The notes below the pieces were generated by a model. That model worked only from the letters and a program-made list of their open reading frames with translations. It searched no databases and was not told the DNA's origin. A program made the translations under genes and the position numbers. From positions 1,141,001 to 1,205,000 of the forward strand of contig BSYQ01000006.1 of NCBI GenBank assembly GCA_030272585.1: a stretch of 64,000 nucleotides of DNA. The letters run 5' to 3'. Shown here piece by piece: positions 1 to 13,386 of this stretch. This DNA comes from Bryopsis sp. KO-2023 (lineage: Eukaryota; Chlorophyta; Ulvophyceae; Bryopsidales; Bryopsidaceae). Each line of letters begins with the position of its first letter. The first letter of the stretch is position 1.

Positions 1-31
1 ACTGACAATTTTTTTCTCAACAGGTATGCAC

Positions 32-847
32 CTTTCTGGCGACCTCACAAGCAGCTGCACAGCACCTGCATATGCATCCAACACAGTGCCAAATCATCAA
101 CACAGAGAAAACAAGAGCAATTGCAGCATTACTACCATTACCATGAGTTGCACCCAGCACATTGATAATCATATCACACACTTGAATGGACAATCACAAC
201 AAGATGTAAAAATTCGGCGCCAAATCGCTTACGCATCAGATGTAGTGGCACCACCAATGTATTGAGCAAGCTGTCCCCCCTTCACCCTCAAGGAGTTGTT
301 TTCCTGGTTAATCGAGACCAGGGCAATAAGTGCAGCACTGTCATCCTTCAAGCTAGTGGAAGAAATCAAATCCTACAAGCAGCCAAGAAAACCCAACCAT
401 GCCTTACTAATAACCCCAGTACTCTGAACCAGCGAAGAATAAAAAAAAAACAAAAACAAAAAAAAAACAATCAAAACAATCAGCCGATCATCCCTCTCTG
501 CAACACAGACCTCAGTGCATGCCCTCATGAAAATACCGGCGTTGGCTCGGCAATTCTCCCGTGTGGGGATCTGGTCCAGAGTGCCTTGGAATGCAGGACC
601 ATTCAGCTGCTCCCTGACAAGATTCAACAGATTGTCTTGACCCCAGGCCGAAACTAGCAAACAACCCAAATCCACATTTCAGTCGCAGCGCCACCCTGCC
701 GATTCTTGATGCAAAACGGTACGGAGTTCGGATATACAGGGGCACAAGGGCTGAGTGTAGGTTCGGATTGAATTCCGAATTTAAAGCAACCAAGGAGCTA
801 GTACCGGCGAGGGAGCATATCACGGCAGCAAAAACGGCGGCGTGCAT
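32..847 (-). CDS. Small secreted ten-cysteine protein, copy A (3' end beyond window)
   Basis: First of three tandem paralogues. On the minus strand the exons are 805-847, 511-653, 233-372 and 32-65, all with GT/AG borders; the last two exons expected from copies B and C lie left of position 1. Exon 1 encodes a hydrophobic signal peptide beginning MHAAVFAAVICSLA. Exon 2 carries the family motif REQLNGPA and a cysteine pair, exon 3 the DLISSTSLKDD segment, and exon 4 the CCAAACEVARK segment. Exon 2 is one codon longer than in the sisters and the sequence is the most divergent of the three. I do not recognise the family. Secretion is inferred from the leader; function is unknown. Confidence 0.75.
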
Positions 848-2255
848 GATGTCGGTGTCGAGATCCTGGGCCTGAGGGTTCTGGAGCGAGAGATTCGGCG
901 GCGGACTGGATGGATGATTTTCACCGCAACCAAAGGCTACTTATGTTGGTGAGGCTCACGTGTGTGTGGACTCTCGACTGACGTCCCGATGGATTGATAG
1001 ACACAGAGTCCAAGGTGAAATGACACGGGCCAACAGAACGAGGACCATGTGGTGGCTTTACCAATGTTTTTTTCCGTTTTTGAGGGCTGGTCCCCTAGGC
1101 AATATGTAATTGTTGTTGTTGTTCCTCTGAGGACTGGTTTGTGCAGTGCAATGCAATGCAATGCAATGCAATGCAATGCAGACCATCCAGCTTCTCTTTT
1201 TCTTCTGCTGGAGGAGCATTTCAGACTGTGTCAAATCTGATAATACATTCATTATTAGTGCTGGATGCACCACAGTCTCACAAGAATGCAAGCTTGCAAA
1301 GAAAATCCACTCGAGCATGACGCCTTCAGTATCGTTGAGAAAGCTCCGTTAACGTGTTCACCAATTAGAAAAGACACAAGAAGCTGGGACGGTTCATGAA
1401 CTGATCAGCTTGGGCTTGATTGGATGATTCTGGACCATCCCACAATTCTCAGAATCAGTTAGCTTTTAGCTCCCTAACATCGTCCCTTCGGTTCTCTGAA
1501 CTGTGATTGGAGTTGAATAAAACAAGTTTGCCTCCACAATTGATGATATTTGTTTATTGTCATGGGGGCAGGAAGGGACCGTCAATCAGCAAGTATGTTT
1601 GTTTTTCTTCCTGTTTTTGTTTCTATTTTGCACACCACGATTTAATTTAAATCATGGAAATCAGTGTTGCATGGAGTGTTAATTTTCAAAACTTGTTTGC
1701 TTGTTTATTTCTCTGTTGGTCTAATATACCCCGATCAGCTGAACCAACATTTTGAAGTACATTAGGAATGACTGAATGAAACTTCCAAAGAATCAAATCT
1801 GATTAAAAACATTCTTTACAAAATAAGAGTGCTGACTGCACTACAAACTCACAACTGCCAGCTTGCATGAAAATCCACTCACATAAAACTTTTATTAATG
1901 TTGAGCTGCCCTCCTGTTCAGCATTTTGAACAGATACATCTTTCGGGGGGGTCTAAAACAAGATTCCTAGTCACAAGAGCTACTGCAAAAACCCCCTCCA
2001 ATCAGGGCACTGCAGAAAAAGAACTGCCTTCCTTTTTTTAGACATATTTTTAGATCGAACTACCACGCTTAAGGTTTCGTGTTCCCCTCCCACATGCCCA
2101 GAAAATAAAATAAAATCAGAAACTTATCAATGAACAGTTAACAACACCCTTCCTATAACACCTCCCCCCCAAATGTGGCGCCCAGAAAACCATCCCACAG
2201 TTGCAGAAGAAAGAGATCAAACAAAGTAGTCCTACAGCAACTCTCTGAATGGTGT
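848..2255. other. Intergenic stretch between copies A and B
   Basis: No supportable exon seen. It holds the promoter side of copy A, a pentanucleotide microsatellite near 1147, AT-rich sequence, and the 3' flank of copy B. Confidence 0.5.
1143..1181. repeat. (ATGCA)n microsatellite
   Basis: About seven head-to-tail copies of the pentamer ATGCA. The unit is nearly self-complementary (TGCA core), so short open frames appear on both strands; these are not genes. Confidence 0.9.
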
Positions 2256-3694
2256 TCAGCAGGTGAATGCCTGGGCAGTTGGGATGAAATCCTCGGAGCA
2301 GGTAGACGAACCAGGGTCCATCACTGCTTGGAAGGACCTGCCACCAGAGTTGCATTTTCCGACAATCTTGCCAAACACTGGAAAGATATCCCACACACAA
2401 ACATGAGCCCAATCAGTCATTTTTTACTTTTCAAAACTGTTGAAGCAATCAGTCATTTCCAATTTTATGGAGAGATAATATACACAGATACACAGATTAT
2501 ATATATAAATATTTGGGCAAGTTACAAGTTACTGACCAGCATTGACACCGCCAGCACCACCGAAAGTCCGGACCATCTCAGTCCAGGCATTTCCGTCACA
2601 CAAGCATCCCTGAACACAAACACCAGACAGACACAGAAAACTCACGCAACGACATTATTGCATTTTGGATAACAGATCAATAACTTGCCAAGAAAAGAAC
2701 TGGAAAAAACTGGAAAAGAAAAAGTGGAAAAACTGGGAAAAATCACTCACCCTTTTGGCCACCTCGCAGGAGGCCCTGCAGCACCTACCAACCATGAACA
2801 CATAACTCAGAATCAATGGAAAAGACACAGTAATTTCCATTATCCTAATTTTCACACAAAACTGTGGGAAGATCAACAAGCATGGCCAAAAAAAAACAAA
2901 ACATTACATCATTTCTTGTTCACTTACTCTTCAGATGCAGTAGCCCCATCAATAAATCCGGCAAGGCCCCCTCCCTGGATGGTCAAAGAGTTGGCAGCCT
3001 GGTCGATGTTGATCAAACCCAGGAGAGTGGCACTATCATCTTTCAAACTGGTGGTTGAGATCAAATCCTGCAAACAATGCAAACACCCCCAAAGCTCATT
3101 TCCACAAGTCCAAAAACAAACAGAAAGCCCAAAAAACAAGTGTTGTTTCTTTTTTCGTCTTGAAAACAGCGATCCATACGGCCCAATTCATACCACAGTG
3201 CATTTCTTGATGAACTGGTCCGCGTTGGCCCTGCAGCTCTGCCCTTCAGGCACCTTGCTGAGAATGCTTTGAACGGCAGGACCGTTGAGCTGCTCCTGAA
3301 CGAGGGCGAGGATATCCTGGGACCTGGCCACAGCTGCAGACACGAACACACACGCACACACACACACACACACACCAAAACACGCTCACTCAACAACCAG
3401 ATCCAGTGGCAACTATGACAGCTTCTTTTTCAACGATCTTGTCAATCGAACGAAACATGGCGAAACGAAACATGGCGAAAGCTCGCACACGAGAACTCGT
3501 GCATGGTCTAAACATATCGAGTGCCGAGTGCAACTGCCTAAGACATCTGCTGCATTTGGGTGCAACAGAATTCAGCAGGGGCGGTGGAGCTCCCCCGCGC
3601 CCTCCCAAAATTGAATTGAATCGAATTAAGAGGCTGCGCGCAATATCTCACCAACGAGGCACAAGCTAACAGCGACGAAAACCGCAGAGCGCAT
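2256..3694 (-). CDS. Small secreted ten-cysteine protein, copy B
   Basis: Complete six-exon gene: 3652-3694, 3194-3333, 2928-3067, 2751-2784, 2537-2609 and 2256-2377. The exons sum to 552 nt, giving a 183-residue protein. The start MRSAVFVAVSLCLVAVARSQ is a signal peptide ending near ARSQ. The mature part has ten cysteines at positions shared with copy C: one in EGQSC, one in KKCT, a CC pair, ASC, GCLC, GKC, STC and a C-terminal TC. Intron positions and phases match copies A and C exactly, which validates the model. Five disulfides are possible. The family is not recognised; a secreted structural or effector role is only inference. Exon 5 is two codons shorter than in copy C. Confidence 0.85.
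3343..3376. repeat. (CA)n microsatellite in intron 1 of copy B
   Basis: A run of CA dinucleotides just upstream (minus strand) of the exon 2 acceptor. On the transcript it reads GT-rich and lies inside intron 1. Confidence 0.85.
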
Positions 3695-5034
3695 GTTTGC
3701 CGTTGAAGAAAGAAGCGAGGGAGCAAGTCTGCTGGCTTTGAACAGGTCTGGAATTCAGGGGAGGCGAAGAAGACAAGGGTGGTCGATATGATTCGAAAGT
3801 CGGAGGATAGGGCTTTTATTTGGCTGGGGGGTTCACAGCATCGGGCAGATTGGTGTGACGCCTCTTGGTCGGCCACTGTACTCTGTACGATGATGGGGCG
3901 GGTTCTGATAAAACTGCGAGTTGGGTTTTGGATGTTTGGTTTTGCCGAGGTCAGCGACCAATGAGACGAGAAGACGTCCTGAGAAGTTGATGGTTGGATG
4001 ACGGCGTCGCGGATGAAGGAGGTCCCATCACAAAAACGATATCGCAATGGATTCGTCTTTGGTGACGCAACCATGTGTTGAAGCAGCGTCGAACTGTGAC
4101 GTTTGCTGGTGCTTTTTCTTTCTTGGAAGACAAAAGAAACAAACACACAGACAAAAAATGCATGGAAACAGACATAAACGTATTTTTTCGAAGGAGCCGT
4201 TGGCCGAGATGCTGGGGTTCAGGAGGAGATTTTGTTTTTCCTTTTTCTATCGAATTCAGAGCGGGACATAAACTTTCATCTCGTGCTTGAAAAGTGTGGG
4301 AAGGTGATAGGTGAAACACATTTGCTGGGTTGTGTCGCAGAAGGGAACGACTGGGCATACTTTTTTACAGTATTTGGGTAGTGTTTCTTAATCCACCGTG
4401 TTAACCTTTATTTGTCTTTTTGTGTTTTCTGTTCTACCCCCCGGTTGGGCTGGTGAAGAGACTTTGGTTTTGCTACAGACTTCTGCGGACGGGGGTCAAT
4501 CAAGTTTTCTCGCTCACCGTCTCACGGTTCGCTGTTGACTTTACCCTCCGCATCGTATGTCAATTGTGAGGTTGCAACCTCTTGTATGAAATACAATCAA
4601 CCGCTGTCAGCTCATCATGAAGACAATACGAAACATCGTAGGGGAGACAGAATCGAAGGTTCCAGTCAATCCTTACAACTGGGGCATCTGCTGAGCCCCA
4701 CCTTCCACTTTGGAATAAGTATCCACTTGAAATTGTCACTCCTATTTTACCATTGAACATGTCTAGGGCTCAACCAAATCCTAGTCACAAAAATCTGCAA
4801 GCTAGAAAAACGAGGGCCCTACAGAAAGTAATATGTCAAACATGCTTGGATTGGACAAACGATCGAAATCAGGACCTTGCATGTGATTCATGCCAAGGTT
4901 TTTTTTTTCCCTTTCGACCACAACACTCAGTGCAACTGTCACTGAGATGAAAACACCATAATTTTACTGAAGATCACCCCAACTTCCTTTTCTCAACCCC
5001 CCACACTTCTTCCAACATGGAGCATTGTTTACAT
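3695..5034. other. Intergenic stretch between copies B and C
   Basis: No gene seen. It contains the upstream region of copy B and the 3' flank of copy C. Open frames here are short and overlap on both strands, with no splice-consistent partner. Confidence 0.5.
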
Positions 5035-6369
5035 TCAGCACGTAAAAGCCTTAGCTTTTGGAATGTTATCCTTGGAGCATGAGGCAGAGCCAGGATCCAT
5101 GACTGTCTCAAAAGACCTGCTGCCAGTGCTGCACTTGCCAACAATCTTGTTGAACACTGCACAAACACACCACCATCCACAAAGCAACATCATATAGTAA
5201 TCGCCGCAATACATGTCCTACCTCAGTTCATGAACACATTGATGAAGAATAAGAGGATGAAAAAGTTCAGACACGTAGAGGAGAAATTTAACAGCCCAGG
5301 GTATATTCACTCACCAGAAAAGACACCGTTGTCCCCATCCAGGCTGAAAGTCCTTCTCATCTCATTCCAAGCATCCGCTTGGCACATGCATCCCTAGAGA
5401 AACAATGATAAATTCGACGTTTAGAAAACTTAGTTGGTATATGAAGTCTCCTGAATATATATGCCCAGGAAATATGCCCACATTATTTATTATCTGGGAG
5501 ACATACCTTTTTGGCAACCTCACAAGCTGCTTTGCAGCACCTGTATTGCAACAACCAGTACACTCTCAGATCAGAAGCAAAGTCACCTAATCTCACCTCC
5601 TTTTATAAAAGGATAATTATCCACTGAATAGAAATAGGAGGTTCCAAATACACTGTACAGGTGGAAAGGGCGCCACAGTCTCTGAAGTGCTTACGCATCA
5701 GACGCAGTGGCGCCGTCGATGTATCCAGCAAGAGCATTTCCCTTGATCTTCAAGGAGTTGGCAGCCTGGTCAATAGAGACGAGTCCAATAACCGCAGAAG
5801 TGTCATCTTTCAAGCCGGTGGTCGAGATCAAATCCTGTAGGCACACAAGATAAACTTGTTTCTTGCCAACAGCCCCCTTCCCAAAGCACCCGTTCACCTT
5901 AAAACCATAGAGCACTCAACAACCAGCGTTAGTTCTGACACACACCTCAGTACACGATCTGATAAAGGTACCGGCGTTGGATCGGCACTGCTCCTGTTCG
6001 GGAACCTTGCTTAGGATATTTTGGACTGCAGGACCATTAAGTTGCTCCCTTACAATAGGGAGAATATCCTGCGACCTGGCGGACGCTGCAACAAACGCAG
6101 TAAAAGACAAAGTCAAGATCCAGCCACAAATATCCACCGCATATCTAGATAGTTGTAGTCACTTCAACAGAAACCCAGAGCGAGCGAGAAGTTATCGCAG
6201 TGAACTAGAGAACTGTTGTTTTGCGACGCAGTGCTCCTAGGTATGGGAAACGACAGGGGCTGGTGACTAAAACCATCAGCACCCTCGTAACCTCGGACAG
6301 AGTGGAGGCTGCGATATATATCTCACCAGAAAGGCAACAGATGAGAGCAGCGATGACGGCGGCGCGCAT
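5035..6369 (-). CDS. Small secreted ten-cysteine protein, copy C
   Basis: Complete six-exon gene: 6327-6369, 5946-6085, 5695-5834, 5507-5540, 5315-5393 and 5035-5156, summing to 558 nt (185 residues). The start MRAAVIAALICCLSASARSQ is a clear signal peptide. Two segments are best conserved across the trio: DILPIVREQLNGPA in exon 2 and DLISTTGLKDD in exon 3. The ten cysteines fall as QC, SC, CC, AC, GCMC, KC, SC and a terminal TC. All introns are GT-AG and keep the same phase as copies A and B. It is the most upstream gene of the tandem array. No known domain recognised; likely extracellular. Confidence 0.85.
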
Positions 6370-9300
6370 GTTGTTAGTATCGAAAGAAGTAGGGAAGTTC
6401 GCGATTCTCAAGCGATATGAGAGCTTTGAAAGAAGGAAGGCAAGGGTGCACAATTTGCGCTCTGAGCTTTGGAAGGCTTTTTTATATGCCTTTTTTAGGC
6501 CGCGTCGTGAGAGGATAAAGGACATTCCGACAGCGACTGAAAATACCCATTGTTGCATTCGGTGCTGGACGTCCTGTCTTCAGTGCGGTTTTGGTGGAAA
6601 AACTTTTGGTCTAGGAGAACTTCGAGATCGAATTGAACTGGTATGAGAGGAGCTGAACGGGGTACCCTGTCGAGCGCTGCGGTGAACCGCTGGTGCTGTG
6701 ATCTCCTTCCCGTGCATTCCCGACTTATGAGAGTGAATCATCAACGCGGATCGTTCAGTCTTGGGCGAAACCGAAGTGTTCAAATTTGACATTTTATTTT
6801 TCATTTGTTTTGAATTTAAGTTTCCAAAAAGCTGGATTGATCATCGCCAAAGCCCTCCTGACCTGATAAGTACGAAGTACGTCCACGAGCGCAGTGTGTG
6901 TGCCGTTCTGTCTGAAACCTATGGTTCAAAATGGAGCGAACTGGTCCTCTGAGCGAGACACAACTATCATTATCACTCAAAGTCGCCCTTTGTTGTGAGG
7001 AACGCATTTTGCTGTCTTTTTAAAAATGAAATACAGTGTACATTGCATAGCCGTTGCTGTTCGCGCGGCCCTTCGCCCAGTCCCTAAATTTACCCAGCGC
7101 TACCAAATTTATGAAACAAAATTCACGCCGCTGGACTGAATTCTGAATTTTGACGCCGCCACTCCGTTTTGACCCATCCAGATATGATTTTCTCTCTCAC
7201 TGCCTTCCAATAAAAAATCCCAAAACTCGAAGTGCCACCCAACCAACCCAATCTAGAGCCCAATAATATAAAAAAAGTCTATAAACACAACAACCTTGTA
7301 CCAAACTGTATGAGGCATTGTTGGCTGGAAAAAAAAAGTGAAAAAGATCGCAACAAACCGTATCTTGTGGAGAAGAGACTGAAAGAATGGCAGTTGACCG
7401 TGAGCAGTTATGTTCGAGTGATCGAGGAGCCTGACTAGAAACCAGGTGGATTTTCCCGCACAGGTCTGAGTCCTTTAATTGCAACAAATTCCCAGTCGTT
7501 TTTATGATTGATTCATTTCTATTGAACAATATCAGGCGTTGTTTAAAGTGTAGCTTTTGAAAGAAGTGGCTTGAGGTAGGCATTCTTTAAAGCACCTGTT
7601 GTACAACACCATACGAACCAAACCAAACCGTGAGCAGAAAACTGCAAATTGCCGGGCCAGTCGTCACTCCGGCGTGGGTTTTTGATTTGGCTGGGTGGCT
7701 ACTTTTTCAATTGGACGGCTTTTGTTGCCAGAAATGCTAGGCGTCAGCACAATCGCGGGTCGCTACCCTTGAGGGTTTTTTTCCAAGGAGATATTCATTG
7801 ATTTCACATATGCTTAACCAACCCAAGCAGCCGAAGCAACCCTCTGCAGGGAAAAGACAAAAATCAACGATATTTTTTTATGGCAACTTAATTCGTTTCA
7901 TGCAAAAAGAGGATACTCATTTCCAGACAAAGCCATGGTGCTTGGGATGAGATGAATGCAGCAATATTGCTTCATTAATGAAGGATGTGACAAAGTCGTG
8001 TTTGTCATCCTGAAAACTCCTAACCCCAAACTCCGCTTGGTGTTGATCTTGCACATCGCGCAAGGCTGTTGCTAATGGTAAAAAATGGTTGATAACAATG
8101 TAAGATATCCCGTACAACAAGATTCTCATTTCAAGTATATCAACGGGATGATCTGTGGCCATAGAAAACCATTGATTACATGTGCAAACGGAGATGTTTC
8201 ACCCTCGTCTAGACTTATTGTACATTTGGTTTATATTGCGACTGAGGGGGCTCTTGTAAGCGAAAGGCATGCTGAATGCTTCACATGCCGAGAAAAACAT
8301 TTTCCAAATTTCAAGGGGAGAGACCAGTGTTATTATACCTCTGTGATAAATCTTCTCTGTATTTTCCCTCTCTCCCCTACCCTCTATTAGAGACTAGTAA
8401 TCGATTCCTACAGGATCCGAATGACGGAACATGTTTTTTGAGAAAGCGAGCCCGTGGCTGGTGACGAACAGGAACTTGGTGTTTTTGAGTTGAGGTCGGG
8501 AAATTTCTCTGGTTTTGAAAAAGAACAACCAGCGACAAAACAAGAGCTTGCACCTCAGAAAAAACGAAATTGTCGAAAACTGGACTCGCTTGCTTTCAGT
8601 CGACTTTCATTCTCGGAACGTCATACGTCCCAGCGTGCAAGCTTTCTAAAATCCAACCCTTGCTGAGGGAAAACCTAAACGAACGGCATGGGATTGGCGC
8701 GAGAACGAGATGCAAAAAGTAGGAAAACACGAGCGGTTCGCTTTGAAAATCACCACAACAGAGCAACACGTCACGATACCCTTCAGACAATTCTGAATAG
8801 ACACAGAGAGGATGAGCTAGGCGGCAGTTTAGTCAAATACAACAGCAAAAGAGAAGCTCACCACGTACAGGGCGAAGTTCGAGTGCATTCGAACAATACA
8901 AAAGGCCTTCCTGTTTAAAGAGAGGTCCATTTCTGCGTGTCTGTTTTTTTTTCCCCCGTGTTTGGAGAACCCCTCAAGATCTACCCAACGGAAAGTTGTC
9001 AGTAGTTTCGTGCAATTCGTATCCTTCGAAGCCACCTGAGATTTCTCTTCTTCACGGTGGTAGCAAACGCTGATAAAAAATATTTTTCATCTCTTCTTCA
9101 AAAAGATATTTGTTTGTTTTTTGAGTGCTCTGGTTTTGCGAGATTTTGTCGGCTCAAAAGATGCCTCTTTGCGCGGGTAGCTACCCATAGGTATCTGGGA
9201 TTGGGAAATATCCGTTCATGGGTTTGAATCCTTCTCATGAGGATTTTGGAGAAGTCAATGTTGGATTTTATCGGGTCTGCACGTCTCCGTTGAGATTCCT

Positions 9301-11150
9301 GTGACCTCCAACCATTCCTTCTCTTCTCGCAATTCCAACAAGCAACGATGCCGTCGTATTGTGTATCTTTGTAATTTCCATCGCAATACCATCCAAAAAT
9401 CCTCGAGCTTTACGGATTCGCTCGATGTGAGTTTTGCACGAAGCTATTTGTCTTGTCATCGTTTTTTGTCTCTTTGCAAAAATAGGACCCAGAGATCAAG
9501 GTTACATCATCAACAACAACAACAACAGCAATGATTAAGTGATCGAAATTACATCAGTGCCGTTGTTGCCGGTGTATATTCAGACACAAAAAAGTCGAAA
9601 ACCAAGCAGCTCACAGGAATGAATGTTCAATCTGAGATCTCATCTAGATGTGACGATCTTTTGTACTGTTCACAAAGTTTTTCTTCAAGTCCAAAGTTTT
9701 TCTAAAGTGTTTTAATTTCCCGAATAAAAACGTTCTTTCGAAAGGTTTTAAAAAGAAACTGCTTTCGGTAAACAATCCTTCAAGTCTTTCGCGCAAACAA
9801 AACTTCTGCAACAGAGGGTTAAAGAGAAACAGTGAACTGTAAAAGCAAACGAAAAATAACCGATAGGTCCAAAAACATGTCGAATAAGTGGGAGGGATTC
9901 CGTGGCAGATGCAAGGTTGTTTAGGGTTTTTAAGAAGACAACTGCAAAAACTGAATCGACTTGAAAGACTCGTTAAAAAAACTTCACCATGAAAGGAAAA
10001 TTTCTGTTGTTTTTTCTAACTTTCCTAACCAGGTTGACTTCTAAGGCTGTTCCTTGCCTTTGCAACCTTCTCATGTTGACTTCCCATACAACTAACTCTC
10101 CAACCAATATTCACTTCTATCATTCCTCATTACTCTCCATCTACTATCCAATGCTACATCACTCTACGGCAATTGATGAGTTTGTCACCAAGCGTTTGTA
10201 ACTCTGCTCTCCACCACCCACATGCATGTTGCCTCTGATAGAGAAACAAACAAGGTGCTCTTGTACGGATATATAAGTATTATTTTTTTCTCCTCAAAAG
10301 CCTTGCTACTCAGGCAACATGGCAACCACTTCACAACCGATTTTGAATTTGTTCATATCGTCTGCGGGTGCTTGTTGTGGCCCAGCCGCCTCCAAAGACT
10401 GCGAAAAAGTTTAAAGGAAAACTGTTGTTTAATCTACTGGTTGCGTGAACTAGGCCTCGATATTGCACCAGTGTACTTATTCCTGTGTGAATCTGCCTGT
10501 ATCATTTTAAAGGTGGTTCTTATTGCAAAAAAGCCACCAACGAAGCCTCCTATGAAGGTCGTACTCGTTAATTCTGTGAGTCTTACATATTAGCCACCTG
10601 TACGATGATCCAGCTTCTGTATTGACAAACAAACAAACAACTTAACCCACATATGCATTCTTTTGAACTTTCTGTAACAGGGATCAAACTTGCAACAATC
10701 CCACCAAACTGCTTATGTATTCTCTACACGCACTGTTTCTATACACACGTGTGGATTTCAGGTTTTGATATTTGTTTGTTCAGGTATCATGGCCCATGAT
10801 TCATGGGGGGTGATGTTCTGTGATTGTTAGAATTGGCTTCTATGTTTCTTCAGGGGACCAACGGCTACGCAAAGAAGGGATGAGTCTACAAACTTTGTAT
10901 ACATTGAATGCTGGTGCCCACAGCATCAGGAGGGGAAACACAGAAGAAGAAAAAGTCACCATCCCAATAACATACCACACTGGTCTTTCCTGGTAGCGAC
11001 TCATTGAACACAAAATTTCAGCAGAAATCTTTAACGAGGAAACCATGATGACGATCCCCCAAAACTGGTACGTAGAAGACAAAAACCAACAACATAGAAG
11101 TATCTTCGGCAACTGTTCAATCTTCAGATTGCAGCTGCTTTGAATTATCG
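6370..11150. other. Gene-poor 4.8-kb stretch
   Basis: I find no open frame with convincing splice partners or recognisable motifs. Notable contents are a small CAACAA repeat near 9515, an 81-codon minus-strand frame at 7917-8162 and a hydrophobic 90-codon minus-strand frame at 10840-11112. An exon of an unseen gene could be hidden here. Confidence 0.4.
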
Positions 11151-12706
11151 ATGAGCTTGGGGGTGTGCATCGTGAAGAACTCTGCTAAGCACAGGATTGA
11201 TGGGGAGAAGTTTACAGCGGCTGGTTTCTTGCTCAGATCGTCTACAAACTGCGTTCCGGTACAGCGACATTGGCCTCTGAAGTCAACCAAAATTCACATG
11301 AATCCCTGAGGGGAGGCTCCTCTGGCGGCGGAATGTTTGATGTTTGATGTTTGTTTGTTTGTTTGCGGCGGAATGTAAGTTGGATTTCGCTCAAAATCGT
11401 TTGCAGGATGTCATCTTTTCTTACTCAGGCACCACGATCGCAGTGATAGGCACAGCAGCCACAGTGGATGCCAGAAACCCAGACTCTGAGATGTGGATCA
11501 GGTAGGGCTAATTTGAAATCGAAACAATGTACAATGTACTGTACAGCTATTTTCAGACTAGAGTCAATATGAAGGTTTGCTACTGCTACTGAAATAGACT
11601 GACTTTTGTTGGACACTTCCCTGCTACCCACCCATTTGTTGCTTGACAGATGATGAAAGAGTGCTTCGTTCCATGTCTCTCTTTCAGTGAAGTGGTTGCA
11701 TTTATTAATTGATAGAAAATGGCATGTGGATTTCGAATGATGCGATTATTGTTGTTCTTTCTTCTGTTCAAAGAGTTCGGGAGTCCACCCAAATATTTCG
11801 GCGCACATATCTGATCATACCAAGGGAAGTCTCTTCTTCGACCCACATTATTGATGCTACAATCGAGTAGGGAACGAATGAAACTGCTAGTGTATTTCAC
11901 ACACACAAAAATCTTTTCACAGTACGAAGGAGAGGGCATCGACTGTGTATCTCTAGTGTGCATTGTTTGTTTATTGCCCTCTGCTCCAATCCCTACAAAA
12001 ACTCAGTAACTTTGAAATACAATCGACATCTCACGTCGTTTTTTCACAAGTTCTGATACTCTATTGGTATTGTGTGTGTTTTCGATGCTGGGTGGCTTCT
12101 TCGCGTGTAATTATGTTATGTTATGTTTTCGATGCTCTTTTCAATTGATTGCATGCATTTTTTTTGAATTCTCCACAGAATGCGGGACAAAGTGGTGCTC
12201 ATTTTGTTGAACCCAGAGGAGAATCTTTCCGACCGTTTGGTTCAATTGTTCAACAATCTATCTTCAAATGCGGATCCGGAGCCCAGTCAAGCAAGCGATC
12301 AAACCCCCAAAGCAGAGGTGTTGTTTATCCATTTTTTTTTTAATGCAGGGGAAAAAAACACCCCCCTTCATGAATTCAACCTGCGCATGATCATGGAGAG
12401 ATTTGCAAAGCTTTTCAGTTTTTGTTTGTTTGTTTGTTTGTTTGATTCAATTTAATCTTAAAAAGGAACCAATGCCTAGTATTGATTCAATCCTTTTTGG
12501 GTATGCAGATGCTCGGCAGCGTTTCAGTAAACGACATTCTGAGGGGCGTCAATGGGTGTCTGGGTGATCATGATGCGCACGCTCTCAGGATGCTGGGTTC
12601 AATCCGAGACATAGCATGCGCCAATGAGCAAGACATTATAAACAACACCGACATGCTGCCAGACCAGGCCAGAAAAGTGTATAGATTTTTTGAGAATAGC
12701 ATGTGA
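11151..12706 (+). CDS. Putative XPF-like/helix-hairpin-helix protein, SPO16-like (tentative)
   Basis: Four exons join in frame: 11151-11258, 11407-11501, 12179-12317 and 12509-12706, giving 179 residues. The first exon and its donor (GTACAG) are the least certain; exons 2-4 have good borders. The order GVCIVKNSA, a helix, then DVIFSYSGTTIAVIG and KVVLILLNPEE suggests an alternating beta/alpha fold. The last ~55 residues (LRMLGSIRDIACANEQDI through ARKVYRFF) look like the second helix-hairpin-helix of the XPF/ERCC1/FAAP24/SPO16 group. Length and layout are close to meiotic SPO16, an inactive XPF-like partner of SHOC1/Zip2. That assignment is inference from pattern only; another HhH protein is possible. 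Confidence 0.4.
12419..12444 (+). repeat. (GTTT)n microsatellite in intron 3
   Basis: Six or so GTTT units in the last intron of the HhH gene. The same tetranucleotide recurs at 11344-11365. Confidence 0.85.
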
Positions 12707-13386
12707 ACGACTAAAAGCAAGTATGGAACCACGGGTTCTGTTCATTGACTCAAGTACTCGTCCCAGCAAAACGGTAGCCACCACCAGTCTTGACCATGTC
12801 AATCAATCAATCAATAATAACAACCCACAGCAGGAGGGATGCATCACCCTCCATGATGCTGGAACAAGTCTTGACCATGCCATTTCGCCTAGCTCCCAAC
12901 TTTAATCAAACCTATCTCTTCACCTATATATTTAGAAGCGCTAAAAGCAAAGAAACAAACATAAATTACAGTGTGGACTAAAAGCATGCATGGTCGATTC
13001 ACGTTGACAAACAAACAAACATCATTCACGTTGAAACAACAATTGTAGATTGCAGCGTATTCGAAATCGCCCACATGAATTTTCCCCCTTGATCAGACGC
13101 ACGACAAACGGGTCGCAGGACCGACATGGGATTCAGGCGATTTGCACACCCAGTGTGACCAGGCTTTCGCCAGCGCACTGTGGAATTTTGAGGGAATTTT
13201 CCAATTCTTCCTGTTGTGAGCCGTTTGAGTAAAATGTGTTTAATCGAGCGCGATTTCTCCTATTTAGTGACCCCGTTGCGACGTCCAACCCCACGCTTGT
13301 TTCTGTTTTTCTGTCGGCGGCCCGAAAAGTTTTTTTTGGTTTTTCCGGAGACTGTCCCTTTCCGCTTCGCCGACGATCGCGTTTCG

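Noticed and set aside
7917-8162. 81-codon minus-strand frame
   Set aside because: No domain, signal or neighbouring exon; length is within chance for this region.
10840-11112. Hydrophobic 90-codon minus-strand frame
   Set aside because: No splice partners were found and the opposite strand is also open apart from one stop, so coding status is undecided.
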